From the NCBI RefSeq assembly GCF_003255815.1, contig NC_037673.1:176593659-176657658 (forward strand): 64,000 nt of DNA. Direction: 5' to 3'. The notes under the pieces are model-generated. The model worked only from the letters and a program-made list of their open reading frames with translations. It was not told where the DNA came from and did not search any database. The translations under genes and the position numbers were made by a program. This document shows, one piece after another, positions 13,688 to 30,870 of the stretch. Origin of the DNA: Theropithecus gelada (lineage: Eukaryota > Chordata > Mammalia > Primates > Cercopithecidae). How positions within the stretch are numbered: position 1 is the stretch's first letter; each line of letters opens with the position of its first letter.

Positions 13688-14558
13688 TCTCTCTCAGTGT
13701 TTAAAACTACCAAACACACTGGGCTCATCACAGGACGGTCTCCACTGTCCTAACGGAAAGCTCACACCAGTTTCAACCATTTCTTCACAGGGGTCAGCCC
13801 TGGGTCCCAGCTTGGCTCCTGTGGCTTCCCCCACCCCGAGCCCCCAAGTTTCCTGACACAAGGTAGCCAGCCGCCTTCTTCCAACCTCCCTAGGGCAGCA
13901 AATCTCTCCCAGACCCCACCTCATCCCGTCATGAAAACTCTATCCCCACGCCTCAGTCTGAGCTTTGCTGGATTTACAGCACCAATGCCACTCTATGTGT
14001 GCTGGTGTCATGCAGGGCTACTCTGGCTGGGCCAGCCAGCGCTTGGGGACATCAGCCTTGTGGGCTGTGCTGTCTAGGTGTGGGCCCTGCAAAGTGGGAG
14101 CGATGCTGACCTTAGGGGTATGGGGCGTGGAGTTAAATGGCAGGAGAAGCTCCCTCTGATGCCAGTTTGCCATTGACACCTCCCTGACACTAGCCGTGTT
14201 TTATGTTTTAGACTCAAAGAGGAGGTCACAGACCCAAACCTTGGCAGGCAGCAGGACACGGCGTTAGACTGGAGTGAGTTTTGTTTTCGTTGAATTAGTG
14301 TTCATGATTCCCTTCTCTTTATGGGAAATGAATCTAGTTTTATATTTAACTTAGTGATGTAATGCTGCATTTTAAAATAAGTTTATTTAAATGAAAACAG
14401 GGAGACACATTTTTTTTTTAAAAATCCAGGGGGTGAGTAAACATAGCAAATGCCGACCACGGCAGGCCTGATGAACGCGGGAGTCAGCTGGGTGGCCGTG
14501 TCTTCAGTGCGCCCCCCATGCTGGTTTCCCCACCTACACCCTCACCCCTCGCAGTGGG
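13688..14558. other. Single-copy DNA, one exon-like segment
   Basis: Nothing is recognised except 14212-14273, flanked by TTTTATGTTTTAG and GTGAGTT. That is a weak exon-like signal. Confidence 0.35.
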
Positions 14559-14978
14559 TGTTAATTTCCAGTGGCTGCCGTAACAAGCTGCTTCAGATGG
14601 GTGACTCAGTGGCCACACCCATTTATTTTCGCACTTTCTGCAAGCCAGAAGTCCCAACTCAAGGCGTCAGCGAGGGCCTAGGAAGAATCCTTCCTTGTCT
14701 CTCCGTTTCTGGCAGCTCCAGGTGCTCCTTGACTTGTGGATACATAACTTCCGTCGTTACCTCGGTGGTCCGTGAGGTTCTCCCTTCTCCCTGAGTCTCT
14801 CCTCTGTGTCTCCTATAAGAACACGTGCTTGCATTTAGGGCCTGCCTGGATCACCCAGGATGCTCTCATCTTGAGATTACTAAATTAGCTACAGCTGCAC
14901 GGGTTCTTTTTTCAAACAGGTTCTGAGACGTGGACGTATCTTTTTTGGGGGTGAGAGGGTCACAATTCAACCCACTCC
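14559..14978 (-). mobile_element. MLT1-type MaLR solo LTR
   Basis: Antisense MLT1 words in order: TGTTAATTTCCAGTGGCTGC, GCAAGCCAGAAGTCCCAAC, CTCCTATAAGAACACGTGC and GAGAGGGTCACAATTCAACC. Confidence 0.8.
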
Positions 14979-15114
14979 AAGAGTGTTCTCCGCATGCAGA
15001 CTTGGACTCCAGGTGTTGTCCGGCGTCTGCTCAGAGCGGCACGCTCACTGCCCCCCTCCCTCCTGTTCAGTGGCTTCACTGCAGCTGTGCAGAGCGGCTG
15101 GCCCCTGCGTGTTT

Positions 15115-15465
15115 CTGCTCCATGCCAGGCTTCTCCCCACTCGGCCTGGAGCTCTCTTTCCGCCCCTGGGATCCTGCAGGCTTCTCCAGGTCTTCTTCAG
15201 GTCTTTGCTCCCGTGTTACCTTCTCAGGGAGACTTTCCCCAAACACTGAACACTGTACATCCTGCAGCCCCGACCCGGGGTCGTCACACCTCCCTCCTTC
15301 CCGCGCCCGTGGCACATGGTGGGTGCTTATATCTGCCCCCTCACTGGAGCCTCAGCTCTCCAGGGTGGGACGTTTTGTCCGTTCTATCCACTGCTATAGT
15401 CCCAGATGCTAGACCAGTGCCGGGCCCACAGTGGGTGCTCAGTAAGCAATGTCGACTGAGGAATG
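15115..15465 (+). mobile_element. L2 LINE 3' end
   Basis: TTCTTCAGGTCTTTGCTCCC, TTACCTTCTCAGGGAGACTT, ATCCACTGCTATAGTCCCAG and GTGGGTGCTCAGTAAGCAAT match the L2 3' region in order. Confidence 0.8.
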
Positions 15466-15695
15466 TGTGGGGCTGGGAAGGAGGGTAGAGGCGGGGGTCA
15501 GGGGGTACCTGGCTCCAACCAAGCCCGATGACTCTCAGTGGAGCTTCAAACTCTGGACCTGTGGGGGCTGGCGGGCTGCCAAGTCTGCAAAGGAGAGATC
15601 GGTCTGTTTATACATAGAGATACTTCGGAACGGTTTCTCTGCTCTCTCTTTCAGGTAAAATTCCAAATAACACCACCTGAAACTTATCTTTTTAA

Positions 15696-16153
<458 letters not shown>

Positions 16154-16779
16154 TTATTGTATCTTTTTTAATGGCAGTGTGATGTTTCTGTCCCCAGGGT
16201 GGTACCTGTGAGCCGAGGAGGTGGCTCAAGAGCCTTGGAGCCGTCGTGGTGACATGCGGGAAGCTTCCCACCCTGAAAACCGGAAGCCAGTTCTTGCCAA
16301 AATGTTGAAGATGAACAGAGACCAGTTCAAAACTTGGAACTTGTAGGCCCTGAAACAGAGAAGGCCCCTTTCTGAGAACGCTTTGCTTTCTTCCGGTGGA
16401 GCCGCTGGCTGGGCCAAGCCCCTCCTTCCCTGGTGGGGAGTCCACGGTCTGGCCCTCACTCCCTCACTCTTACCCCGGAGGAAGAAAAGAAACTTTGTTC
16501 AGCGGTTCCAGCACCTGGTCCTTCCAGCTGCAAGCCCATGCCCCGACCTTAAATGAGCAGGCGCCAGGAAAGGTCCCCCTGCGGGGCGGGAACAAGATAG
16601 GACCCCGAGAATGAGCCAGCGGGGAGGGAGATGGATGGGAGGGGGCTTCCTACCAGGTGAAGGCCCTGCAGGCTGGCCCAGCCCTTCCTGCTCATTCTCA
16701 GGAACACACCTGACTGCTGCCCCTCCCATTTATCTGGCCCTGAGGGAGCCTGAGGGCCCAGGTGGCTGCAGTCCTCAGA
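16154..16779. other. GC-rich single-copy DNA
   Basis: Nothing recognised. Confidence 0.45.
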
Positions 16780-16895
16780 TTGTGACTCTGCATAGGTGAC
16801 TTTGTTTCTGAGCCACAGTCTCCTATCTGTAAAATGGGCTAATGCTACCCCAGGTGGTGGTGACAATTCAGTAAGCCACAGGTACAAGGCACCTG
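16780..16895 (+). mobile_element. MIR SINE
   Basis: GTGACTTTGTTTCTGAGCCA, CTATCTGTAAAATGGGCTAA and ACAAGGCACCTGCC are in MIR order. Confidence 0.85.
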
Positions 16896-19374
16896 CCTCG
16901 ACTGGCCCCCCAAGCAATGCCAGAGCCTGACTCCCACCCCATCTCTGCTTATTCCTGTAGACCCGAGTTCAGTCTGACAACCAGAACCCTCAGATTTCTT
17001 GGGTAATGAGGGAGTCCAAGCAGCGCTGGTTCTCAGAGCAGTAAAAGGATCCGAGGTGCACCCCCAGCATCCACCCACCCTGGGCCAGGCCTCCACATTC
17101 CTCCTTGTCTTCAGCAGGGTGCTGCTTCTGCAGCTGCCTCTCCACTCCAGCCTTGGGGGGGTCACCTCTCCCAGCGCCCCCATGTTACCATAGTGGCCAC
17201 AGGAGGGTCCCAGCAAGCCCGGGGTAACCCCGCATTATCCCCATCAAGGCCTCCCGAGGTGCCCTTTCACCTCTCTAAGCCCCCGTGTCCTCCTCTGTGA
17301 GGACAGAGCTGTGGCCACGGTGACCTGCTGGCACCTTTGTCACTGCTGCCTCCTATCACTTGCCTGGTGAGCCCAGTGCAGGTCCCTTTCTCTTCTGCAA
17401 AGATACCACAGCCCCCAAATCTGCACGTCTTCTCAGTTCCCTGCCCAAAGTGTGGATCTCACAGCCCCTGCCCCTCTTTGCCTTTCCCAGCTGTCTCCTC
17501 GGGACCAAGACCGGGGACCCTTTCAAGTCCCCTCACCCCCAGCTCTGTTTGCTTTCCTGGCTGGGTACAGACAGCAGGAGGCCCCCACTGTCTGCTAATG
17601 ACTTCCAGACATGGTCTGGAGCACAGCCGAGCAGCTGGACTAGTCCGGGGCAGTGGGAACAGGGCTGGCGGGAGCAGGGCTGGCAGGGCTGGAGGGAGAG
17701 ACGGGGTCCCTTGGGAGGAAGGAGAAGCTGCAGCAAAGGACACGTGGTCAGGACACAGCCTGCCGTGAGAAAGATCCAGGTGTGCTTGCTGAAGCTGGGG
17801 CTTGTGAGCACCTCCCTGCTGACACCGTCTGGTTCCTGGTGGTCCCCCCATGGGCCCTGCCCTGTCCTTCCTGGCAGCAGTGTCTCTGTAGCTTGTCCCT
17901 GCATCCCACCTTGTGTCTCACTCCCCCACGTCTTTGCTTAGGTCGCACCCTCATAGGAAACACTGTTTCACCCTTCACCGCTCTGTTAAGGCCTGCTCTG
18001 GGAAACTCTGGGCCTGAGGTCCTCTGGCCTGCAGGTCCTACCCCTTACTGTGCCTTCCACGGCCTCCTCTCCTGGCGCAGGGCTCCTGTAGGCCAGTTTG
18101 GTCCCAGGCTGGGGCCCTCAGCGGGGGTGGGGAAGTGCTCGTGAGTGGAACCCTCACCTCTGCAGTTTGTGAGGTCGGCCTTTTTTGAACCACAGGGGAG
18201 AGGACCGTTTCCCAAAGGAAAACCAGGAGGATGCTGTCAGCACGGAAGGAAGAGCAGAGAGAAAAGCACTGGATTCTCCGTGGTAATTGTCAGAGCAGCT
18301 GGAACAGGCCTCACCTGAAGTCTCCCCGGGGCTTTTCAGGTACGTGATCGAATACGTGATCGAATACGCGATCGAACACATTCCTTCTGCTATTTAAGTC
18401 AGTGTGATGTGATGTTATGCTACTGCCATCCCAGAGATTCCTGAGGGACCCTTGCCTCCCAAACGTGGGCCATGGCAGGAAGCAGGGCGTGCGGGAAGCT
18501 GGATGAAGCAGAAGCTGTCACTGAGAAGTGAAGGGTAGGGTCAGCACTGCTGGGAAACAACTGGCAAGAGAGAAGAAAGTTTCTTGGTGAGGGTCAATGC
18601 CACAACTAGAAGGGGGCAGCATCTCTGTGCAGGTGCAGAATGGAATGATCGTCCAACGAAAGGTGTCCGTGCGGCACGTAGGGTTGGGAAGGAGACAGCA
18701 GCCCCAGCCACTCAGGCTTCAGTGGAAAGGCGTCTCTGTCTGGTGGTTTTGAACACTGAAAGCAAGACATAGGAAGCTGGAAGAGCACACGTAGGGCAGT
18801 CGCCATTCTGCCAGGGCCGAGATTCCTGGCCCCAGCAGCTCTGGCTGCAGAGGGCCAAGCCTGCTGTCCTGGGCCTCAGGGCTGGACCTACAGTCATGGG
18901 CAACTGTTCCCGTGCTGGGAATGCCAGTCACACCGAAATGAGTCTGGGATTTGGGGAGGGAGGGGCCCACTGCAGAGCTAGAGGCACTGATCTTGGTTCA
19001 GAGGCTGACTGGCCAGAATCTGGGCACAGGAGGGTCTTGATTTGAAGACACCTGTGGCCTTTAGGTCCCAAGAAGGTTAGGTTTCCGATGTCTGGGGCAA
19101 CCCCCTAAAGATGACAGGTGTCTTGGACAGCCTGAGGGTGCCCAAAACAGCATGGCTGATGCTGCATGCATCCTCATGGGGGTTACGTGGCTGGTTACGT
19201 GGGCCCCGGCCTCCTGTGCAGCCCTCTTCTTCTCTCCTCGGGTTGGCCCACAGCAGGCAGTACGTGCTGGGCAAGTGGCATGTAGTGCGAAAGACTCCAC
19301 AGAACCATCCTATCCGTGCAGTGGGGTGAGCTGGCGCCTTTGTTACTCTTCCCAGCTGAAAATTATATTCAGGA
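16896..19374. other. GC-rich single-copy DNA
   Basis: Mostly unrecognised. 17258-17340 (CCTCTCTAAGCCCCCGTGTC) looks like a weak MIR, and 18341-18376 is a 12-bp repeat. Frames of up to 193 codons overlap on both strands without domains, so I call no gene. Confidence 0.45.
18341..18376 (+). repeat. 12-bp tandem repeat, 3 copies
   Basis: TACGTGATCGAA twice, then TACGCGATCGAA: 36 bp carrying seven CpG sites. Confidence 0.96.
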
Positions 19375-19995
<621 letters not shown>

Positions 19996-20214
19996 CCAGG
20001 CTGGGATCCAACCCCCATACGTACACCGCCTTTCTGAGGCAGTGGTGTATAATGAGAATTTAATACTTTCATTTTGTTTTTGTTTTTATGATTCCATTTG
20101 ATTTATGGCAAGTTGTTAGAAAATTAAAGCCAGTAATATACAAAAAAAAAAAAAAAAAATTACACACAAACATCATGACCAAATAGGGCTTGTTCCAAAA
20201 ATAAGAAGTCAGTG

Positions 20215-21125
<911 letters not shown>

Positions 21126-21806
21126 AAAGAGTGGAGGGAGGACGGTGGGCGAGAAGACAGTGGGGGAGAAGAGGGTCCAGAAGAAGAGGGTCAGGAAGAA
21201 GATGATCAGGGGAGGGTGGGGAGAGAGAGTGGGGAGAACACGGTAGGGATGAAGATGGTAGGGAAGAAGAAGGTTGGACGGGGTGAGGGAGTCGGGGGAA
21301 CGATGGTGGAGAGATGAGGTGGAGAAGACGGGGAAGAACACGGTGGAGGGAGGAAGTGAGGGGAAGGTGGGGAAGAAGGTGGTGCGGAAGACTATGGGGA
21401 GTGGAGGTGGAAAGATGACGTTGGGGAGAACACAGTGAGGAGAAGCCTTTGGGGAGGCAGAGTGGAGAGAAGACGGTGGGGAGGGGCTGGTGGGGTGAGG
21501 GGCAGGGAGAAGGCCGTGGGGAAGAAGACAGTGGAGTTGGGGAGAAGATGGTGGGGAGGGAGAGCAGTTGTTGGGCAGAACAGAGTTGGGGGAAGAAGGG
21601 GAAGGAAGTGGGAAGGGAAGAAGAAGATGGTGGAGGGAAGAGAAAGGAGAGGCTGAGAAGAGTTTGGGGAGAGGGAGTGAGAGAGGACACTGTGGGGAGA
21701 AGATTCTGGGAGAACATGGTGGGGAAAAGTCTTTGGGGAAAGAGAGTAGGAGTTAAGGAGAGGAAATAAGAAGGGAGTGGGGAAAAAGATGATTGGGAGA
21801 AAATGC
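21126..21806 (+). repeat. Purine-rich degenerate minisatellite (~680 bp)
   Basis: Almost pure A/G on the plus strand, built from a variable 13-18 bp motif around GTGGGGAGAAGAC(GG). Runs of G suggest G-quadruplex or triplex potential. It sits between an Alu tail and L1 sequence. Confidence 0.9.
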
Positions 21807-22200
21807 TTAACAAATTAAGTATAGAGCTGTATCAACACAAAAAGGTCATATATAACTAACCCTTAGCAAACATTCTCTACAAAAAATTATAGCTTCTTTT
21901 TTTTTCTAGAATCAAGGACCAAAAAAAAGGGGGTGCTCACTCTCATCACTTCTTTTCAACCTAGCAGTGGAATTCCTGGCCAGAACAATTAGGCAAGAAC
22001 AGAGGCACAAATTCAGCAAAGTTGCAGGCACAAAATCAACTTAGAAAAATCAGTAGTGTTTCTACATATCAATAAAGTAGCTGCATAAATTTTTAAAAAT
22101 CTCATGTAGAATACCAATAAAAATTTAAATACTTAGGTGTAAATTTAACCCAAATGGCAAAAGGCATGTATATACTAAAAACTAAAAAACACCAGTGACT

Positions 22201-22650
<450 letters not shown>

Positions 22651-22688
<38 letters not shown>

Positions 22689-22705
22689 AGAAAAAGAAAA
22701 AGGAA
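22651..22705 (+). repeat. Poly(A) and (AAAAG)n
   Basis: Tail-derived microsatellite, ending AAAGAAAAAGAAAAAGG. Confidence 0.95.
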
Positions 22706-22998
22706 AGTAAGGAAACCATAGACTGGGGGAAAATATTTATAGAAGATATATCTGACAAAGGACTAGTATCTAGACTATTAAAAGGACTCCTACACATCAA
22801 AAAGAAAATGGCAAAGCAAATGAAAAAAAAATCTTTAGGAATCGGAAAAATACAAATTAAAGTCACAACAGAATATACCACCATATACCTACCAGTGTGG
22901 CTAAATTTAGGAGACTGACAATACGAAGTGTCGGTAAAGTCACGGAGCAACTGAAACTCGTGTGCATTGCTGGTGGGAGTATAAAATGGTACAACTCG

Positions 22999-23375
<377 letters not shown>

Positions 23376-23397
23376 TTACCTAACAGAAATGAACCAG

Positions 23398-23745
<348 letters not shown>

Positions 23746-23925
23746 TTATATGAAGTTCAAGAACTGTCAAGACTAATGTATAATGATAGAAATCAGAATA
23801 GTAGTTGCCTCTGGGGGAATATGTGTATGGATTGGCTGGTTACGGGTATAGGATAGCTTGTTATTTATATTGATTTAGGTTGAAGTTACATGGATATACT
23901 CATAGATTAAAATTCACCACCTGTA

Positions 23926-24053
23926 GGCCGGGCACAATGGCTCACACCTGTAATCCCAGCACTTTGGTTGGCCGAGGCGGGCGGATCACTTAAGGTCAGG
24001 AGACCAGCCTGGCCAATATGGTGAAACCCTGTCTCTACTAAATATACAAGAAT
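23926..24053 (+). mobile_element. Alu left monomer (start of a three-monomer composite)
   Basis: Full 5' end to ACTAAATATACAAGAATT, then a complete Alu begins. Confidence 0.93.
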
Positions 24054-24397
<344 letters not shown>

Positions 24398-24404
24398 TTA
24401 TTCA

Positions 24405-24713
<309 letters not shown>

Positions 24714-24827
24714 TTAAGAAGATTTGTGCATTTTACTGTTTGTAAACTTTATCTAAGAAATAAAAAAGAAAGAAAGAAATCAAGAGCCAGAGAATAGCTA
24801 GAATTCCCTATGCTATCTTTGCAGTAA

Positions 24828-25138
<311 letters not shown>

Positions 25139-26194
25139 AAATGTCTTCTTTTCTAACATGACCTGGCTTAGTCTCTGACCCTGGCAGACAAAAGAGCTCG
25201 TTCTTGAGGTGTGAGGACCTGTCAGACTTTTTGCCAGGAACCACAAAGTGGCCGTGCCTGCACCAAAAGGGACAGTGCTCGTGCCTTTGTGCTGCCGGCT
25301 GCCTGCCTAGCCATCTCCTGGGCCTCAGACTCTAGTTCCAGCAGGTCGAAGGAGTCAGGACTCCACTTGGTTGCAAATGGCAGAACCCAGGGGAAAGGAG
25401 TAGAACTGGGCTCCCTCCCACTTTCATCGGAAAATTCCAGGGCCCTCTCGCTCCACCCCATCCCTGTGCTGACACCTGCCAGCCGGCCCTTCTCCAACCT
25501 GGGCCATGGGAGGGGTCTCCCCAGTCCCCCACTGCTGCCCTGCGTCTAGGTTCATGGCCCTCCCACCCTCTCTCTGAGGCCCCTCTGGCACTCATTCCTT
25601 GGGACCCCCTTCCCTGGGCCCTCTGGGCCCTTCTCTGAGAGGCCCATGAGCAGTAAGGGCGGGGTAAGGCCACCAGGGCTGGCCATCCCCACTCTGTCTC
25701 TCCGGCCATTTCCTTTTGGGAGCGCCCTGGGGTGGGCTGTCCACAAGTCTGTCCCGGTCCCGCAGAGACGCTGAGCTGCATTGGGGCAGACAGCTGCTGG
25801 GAGGGTCTCTCAGCCTCAGGCCAAAGTCCTTCCCCGACACTCCTGATTGCAAATTACAAACAGCTCTGACCCCATGTCCCAAGAGAAATGGGCGTCCAGA
25901 GCAACGGTGCGGGAAGCCAGTGAGTAAGTCAGAGGCTGGCTGAGCTGGGAGGAGGGCTGTGCAGCCCAGGAGGGAGGAAATGACGGTGCTGTGTCAGAGC
26001 CTCGTAAACAAGCATGACCTCACACTCGTCCCGCACACACCCCTCTGAGGTCAGCAGACCCCTCCTGTCCCCTGGGCCCGCTGCACATGGGCCCTGACGC
26101 CACAGGGCCTCACTCCTGGGGGTGGGCCTGCAGCTTGCGCAAGGAGCACAGGGACATGGGCGGCTCAGGGAGGACATGCCGGCCCCGCCCCGTG

Positions 26195-26530
26195 AGCCGT
26201 GGATGAGAAGTACTCGACACTTCTGTGTGCCAGGCCCAGGCGTAGGTAGGTTCTGGGGACACAGTGGGTGGCCCTTGCCTCCGGGATCCCTGGTGAGGAC
26301 ATGGTCACGTGAACATTTTATCACAATACAGAGCAGCCAGCCGGCAGCAGAGCGGGGAACGTCCAAGGATCCAAGGCACAGGGCACCCAGAAGAAAGGGA
26401 AGCTTCTGGGAGGAGAAAATTTGTCCACTGTGTCTTGAAGGGGCATGCCAAAGAAAGATAAGGGAAGGGATTCCAGGCAGGGATACCAAGAAGGGCTGTC
26501 TGGGAAAGGCCAAGTTCAAAGGCCAAAGGA
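26195..26530 (-). mobile_element. L2 LINE in antisense
   Basis: CTTCTGTGTGCCAGGCCCAG, GGTTCTGGGGACACAGTGG, TGTGTCTTGAAGGGGCATGC and GGGATTCCAGGCAGGGATAC are in reversed L2 order. Confidence 0.75.
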
Positions 26531-26584
26531 CTGGGGCCCTGGCCGTGCTGACCCATCTGCCCCGGCTTCTGTTTCTCCTCCCAG

Positions 26585-26660
26585 AGGGGCCCCAGAGCCG
26601 CCCAGATTCGCTGCAGCTGAGCACTCCACATTCGGGGTCCGCAGTGCCCAAGGATGACAG
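26585..26660 (+). other. Exon-like segment (76 bp)
   Basis: Preceded by TTCTGTTTCTCCTCCCAG and followed by GTGAGG. The frame is open upstream and across, but stops at the donor (TGA at 26662). No protein recognised. Confidence 0.15.
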
Positions 26661-27289
26661 GTGAGGCCCCACCCTGCCAGCTTTCTGATGGGGACCCCTC
26701 CCCCCCAGGGAGGTCCCTGAGGCCACCTGTCTCTGACAGTGAGGAAGGCTCCTTCCTGCCCATCCCTGGCCCACCTGTCCCCCGTGTGTCATTTCCAAGT
26801 GCTCACCACTCTGGCTACAAACCCCAGGCCAAGAGGCAGGCTGCCAACCTCTCCCAGGTTGCCTTGGGGGCTCTATTATCCCCACCCTGGGCATGAAGGA
26901 GAAAGGTGAGGACCCGGCGGTGTGGCCCCACTCAGGGCGTCTGCAGTCACCCCCTCCCAACCCCCACCCATTCTGCACATGTCCACAGATGGATGGTGGG
27001 AGGGGGACTTGCCTTGTGCATGATCAGGGCACAGTTAGGACTTGGTGGAGCCTTGACTGGAGCTGGGGAGGCTTGGGTGCGACCTGGCTCTTCTGACTCC
27101 CGTGGGGAGAGTCACCATGGTGGCCTGTGCTGGAGAATCAGCAGCCGCTGGGGCTGTGGCCAACTGGGAAAGGAGGAGCTTATCTGCAGGGGTGGGTGCT
27201 GCCCAGCACCACCCACCTGTGGCTTTGTGGAACATGTGGCCAGACCACAGAGCCGGCCCCACCCCATCTTTAAAGAGAGGCTGGAGATT

Positions 27290-27420
27290 CAGCTATTAAG
27301 TAAATGCCTTCTGATGTTAAAATGTGGCAACCAGTTCAAAATGTGAGCATGCTCCATGAGGGCCAGTTAACACAAGCCTGTGGGCTGATGTGGCCTCCAC
27401 TGGCCGTCTGCATCCTCTGC
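27290..27420 (+). mobile_element. Possible hAT-type transposon end
   Basis: GTGGCAACCAGTTCAAAATG and AGCCTGTGGGCTGATGTGGC resemble the subterminal part of hAT MER elements. Uncertain. Confidence 0.3.
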
Positions 27421-27429
27421 TTTTCACTG

Positions 27430-27515
27430 AAACACGGCCCCAGTTTACAAATGAGGTTACTGAGGCCCAGAGACCCACAGTGACCACCCACGGGAGGCAG
27501 AGCCAGGTGTAGACA
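27430..27515 (-). mobile_element. MIR SINE in antisense
   Basis: CAGTTTACAAATGAGGTTAC, TGAGGCCCAGAGACCC and AGGCAGAGCCAGGTG are in MIR reverse order. Confidence 0.75.
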
Positions 27516-28202
27516 CCCCCTCTCCCTCTGCCTGAGTTGAGCCGCCCCTCTGCGGGCTGGATGGTGGCACCAACCTGGCTGCTCAGTGAACTGCCACCCC
27601 TTCTGGGTGAGCCATGCAGAGGATCTCACTGCAGTCCTGCCCCCAGTAAACACCTGGGGACACACTTCCAAAGCCCAGGCCCGGGCCTTAGAACAGTTTG
27701 CAGGCCCTGAGAACTGATTCCCCTCTGGGCATAGAAGAACAGACCAATGGGGGCCCAGGGTTCCCCAGGCCCAGACACCCCATATGCACAGGCTGAGCCC
27801 TTCAAGCTGCTCTTCCCCCTACCAAACCCTCAGCCTCCCTTCCTTGTGGACCCCATCAGAGCTGACGTGCCAACAAGCCAGGACCCATGCCTGGACCTGT
27901 CTCAGGGCGGCTGCCACGATCACCTCTCCAGGCCTCACCTGCTGTTCCTGACATAGTGGGGAGGGGCTCTGGGGGCTGGAAAGCCAGGCTGCTCCAAGCT
28001 GAGCTGGGGCAGTCCCCTTGGAGTGAAGGTGCACATCTTGCCACCTCACCAGAGCATAAAAGATGCTCTGGTGAGCAATTTCACCTCCTCACTCCTTTCT
28101 CCTTATCACATCACCATCGCCACAATCCTGATAGCTCATATCCATGCGTCACTCACACACAGTGTGCTATGTACTGCACTAAGCACCTCTACTGCACCCT
28201 TC

Positions 28203-28252
28203 ATCCCTCCCTCCCTCCCTCCTTCCTTCCTTCCTTCTTCCTTCTTTCTTTT
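28203..28252 (+). repeat. (TCCC)n/(TTCC)n tail microsatellite
   Basis: Pyrimidine tract between MIR sequence and the minus-strand Alu: the altered A tail of that Alu. Confidence 0.95.
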
Positions 28253-28511
<259 letters not shown>

Positions 28512-28699
28512 TCACTGAACTGTTTCACGCATTTCTAGTAACAGTCCTCTGAGATAAGTCTTATTTTTTTTTTGTTATATAGACGAGCTGAAATTGCCTG
28601 TGGCAATAGTGGGATTCAGAGCAGCACCCACACCGGGAACCAGACTTCTCTATCCTCCAGGTCCGTGCTCTTAGCTGTTATGCGCCCTCCCCTCCAGCC

Positions 28700-29140
<441 letters not shown>

Positions 29141-29260
29141 CTCAACCCTTGTGTGCTTCCACGGGGGCCTGGAGCTAAGATTGACCCTGGGACAACCTTG
29201 GGTATGTGGCCCTCCAAATTCGATGCTTTTGTGTATGTCCAGATCGGTGGACATGGCTGA

Positions 29261-29596
<336 letters not shown>

Positions 29597-30032
29597 ATCA
29601 GGATTGTTTCATGCAAACACCAAGAAAGCAGATGTATCTGGCTCACCTCAGGGGTCCTGAGTTTTGGTTGCCACAGCAGGAGGAGCCTATGTGCAGAGCC
29701 CACTGTGGGGGCCTGGGATCCTGAGGCCTGCGTGGGCTTCCCTGGGCAGAGACATTTTTCCTGTGTCCCTCCAGCAATCTGCTGTGGAGAAAAGTGTGTC
29801 CCGTGTGACCCCAAGGGAGGAAAGGCTGGCGAGCCTGTGCTGGCCTTTCTGGACTTCCCGGGCGTATCTTTTCACTGTCACCTTGACTTTGTGTCCTTTT
29901 CTGTCATAAAGGTTGGCTGTGAATATAGCCTGCTATTGAGTCTTGTGAGCTCTTCTAGTGAAATATCAAACTCAAGGGTGGTCTTGAGACCCCCGAAACA
30001 GAGGCTTGTGGGGGCATTTATAAACATCTGCC
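29597..30032. other. Single-copy or old LTR-like sequence
   Basis: 29880-30000 (GGCTGTGAATATAGCCTGCT, GGTGGTCTTGAGACCCCCG) recalls an LTR end, but I cannot place it. Confidence 0.35.
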
Positions 30033-30775
<743 letters not shown>

Positions 30776-30788
30776 AAAGAAGTGAAGC

Positions 30789-30838
30789 AGGGCGGGGCAT
30801 GATGGGGCGGGGCGGGACAGGGCAGAGCGAGGCGAGGC
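30789..30838 (+). repeat. GC-rich (GGGGC)n-like tract
   Basis: GGGCGGGGCATGATGGGGCG and following, within an Alu A tail. It includes Sp1-like GGGGCGGGGC. Confidence 0.9.
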
Positions 30839-30870
30839 AAAAAAAAGAAAAAGAGAATAAAGCATCTGCC

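Larger units (their letters stand above)
25139..28154. other. GC-rich single-copy DNA
   Basis: Contains an L2, a MIR and a possible DNA-transposon end (listed). The longest open frame of the window, 349 codons on the minus strand (25929-26978), runs through the L2, has no domain and is probably chance. 25766-25919 and 26585-26660 have good splice-like borders, but no coherent reading frame links them. Confidence 0.45.

Noticed and set aside
25766..26660. Two exon-like segments (25766-25919 and 26585-26660) as parts of one coding gene
   Set aside because: Joining them in the phase of the first gives a stop inside the second, and the intervening sequence is L2.
25929..26978. 349-codon open frame on the minus strand, the longest in the window
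   Set aside because: It crosses an antisense L2, is GC-rich with low-complexity Pro/Gly/Ser/Arg content, shows no domain or signal, and overlaps open frames on the other strand.
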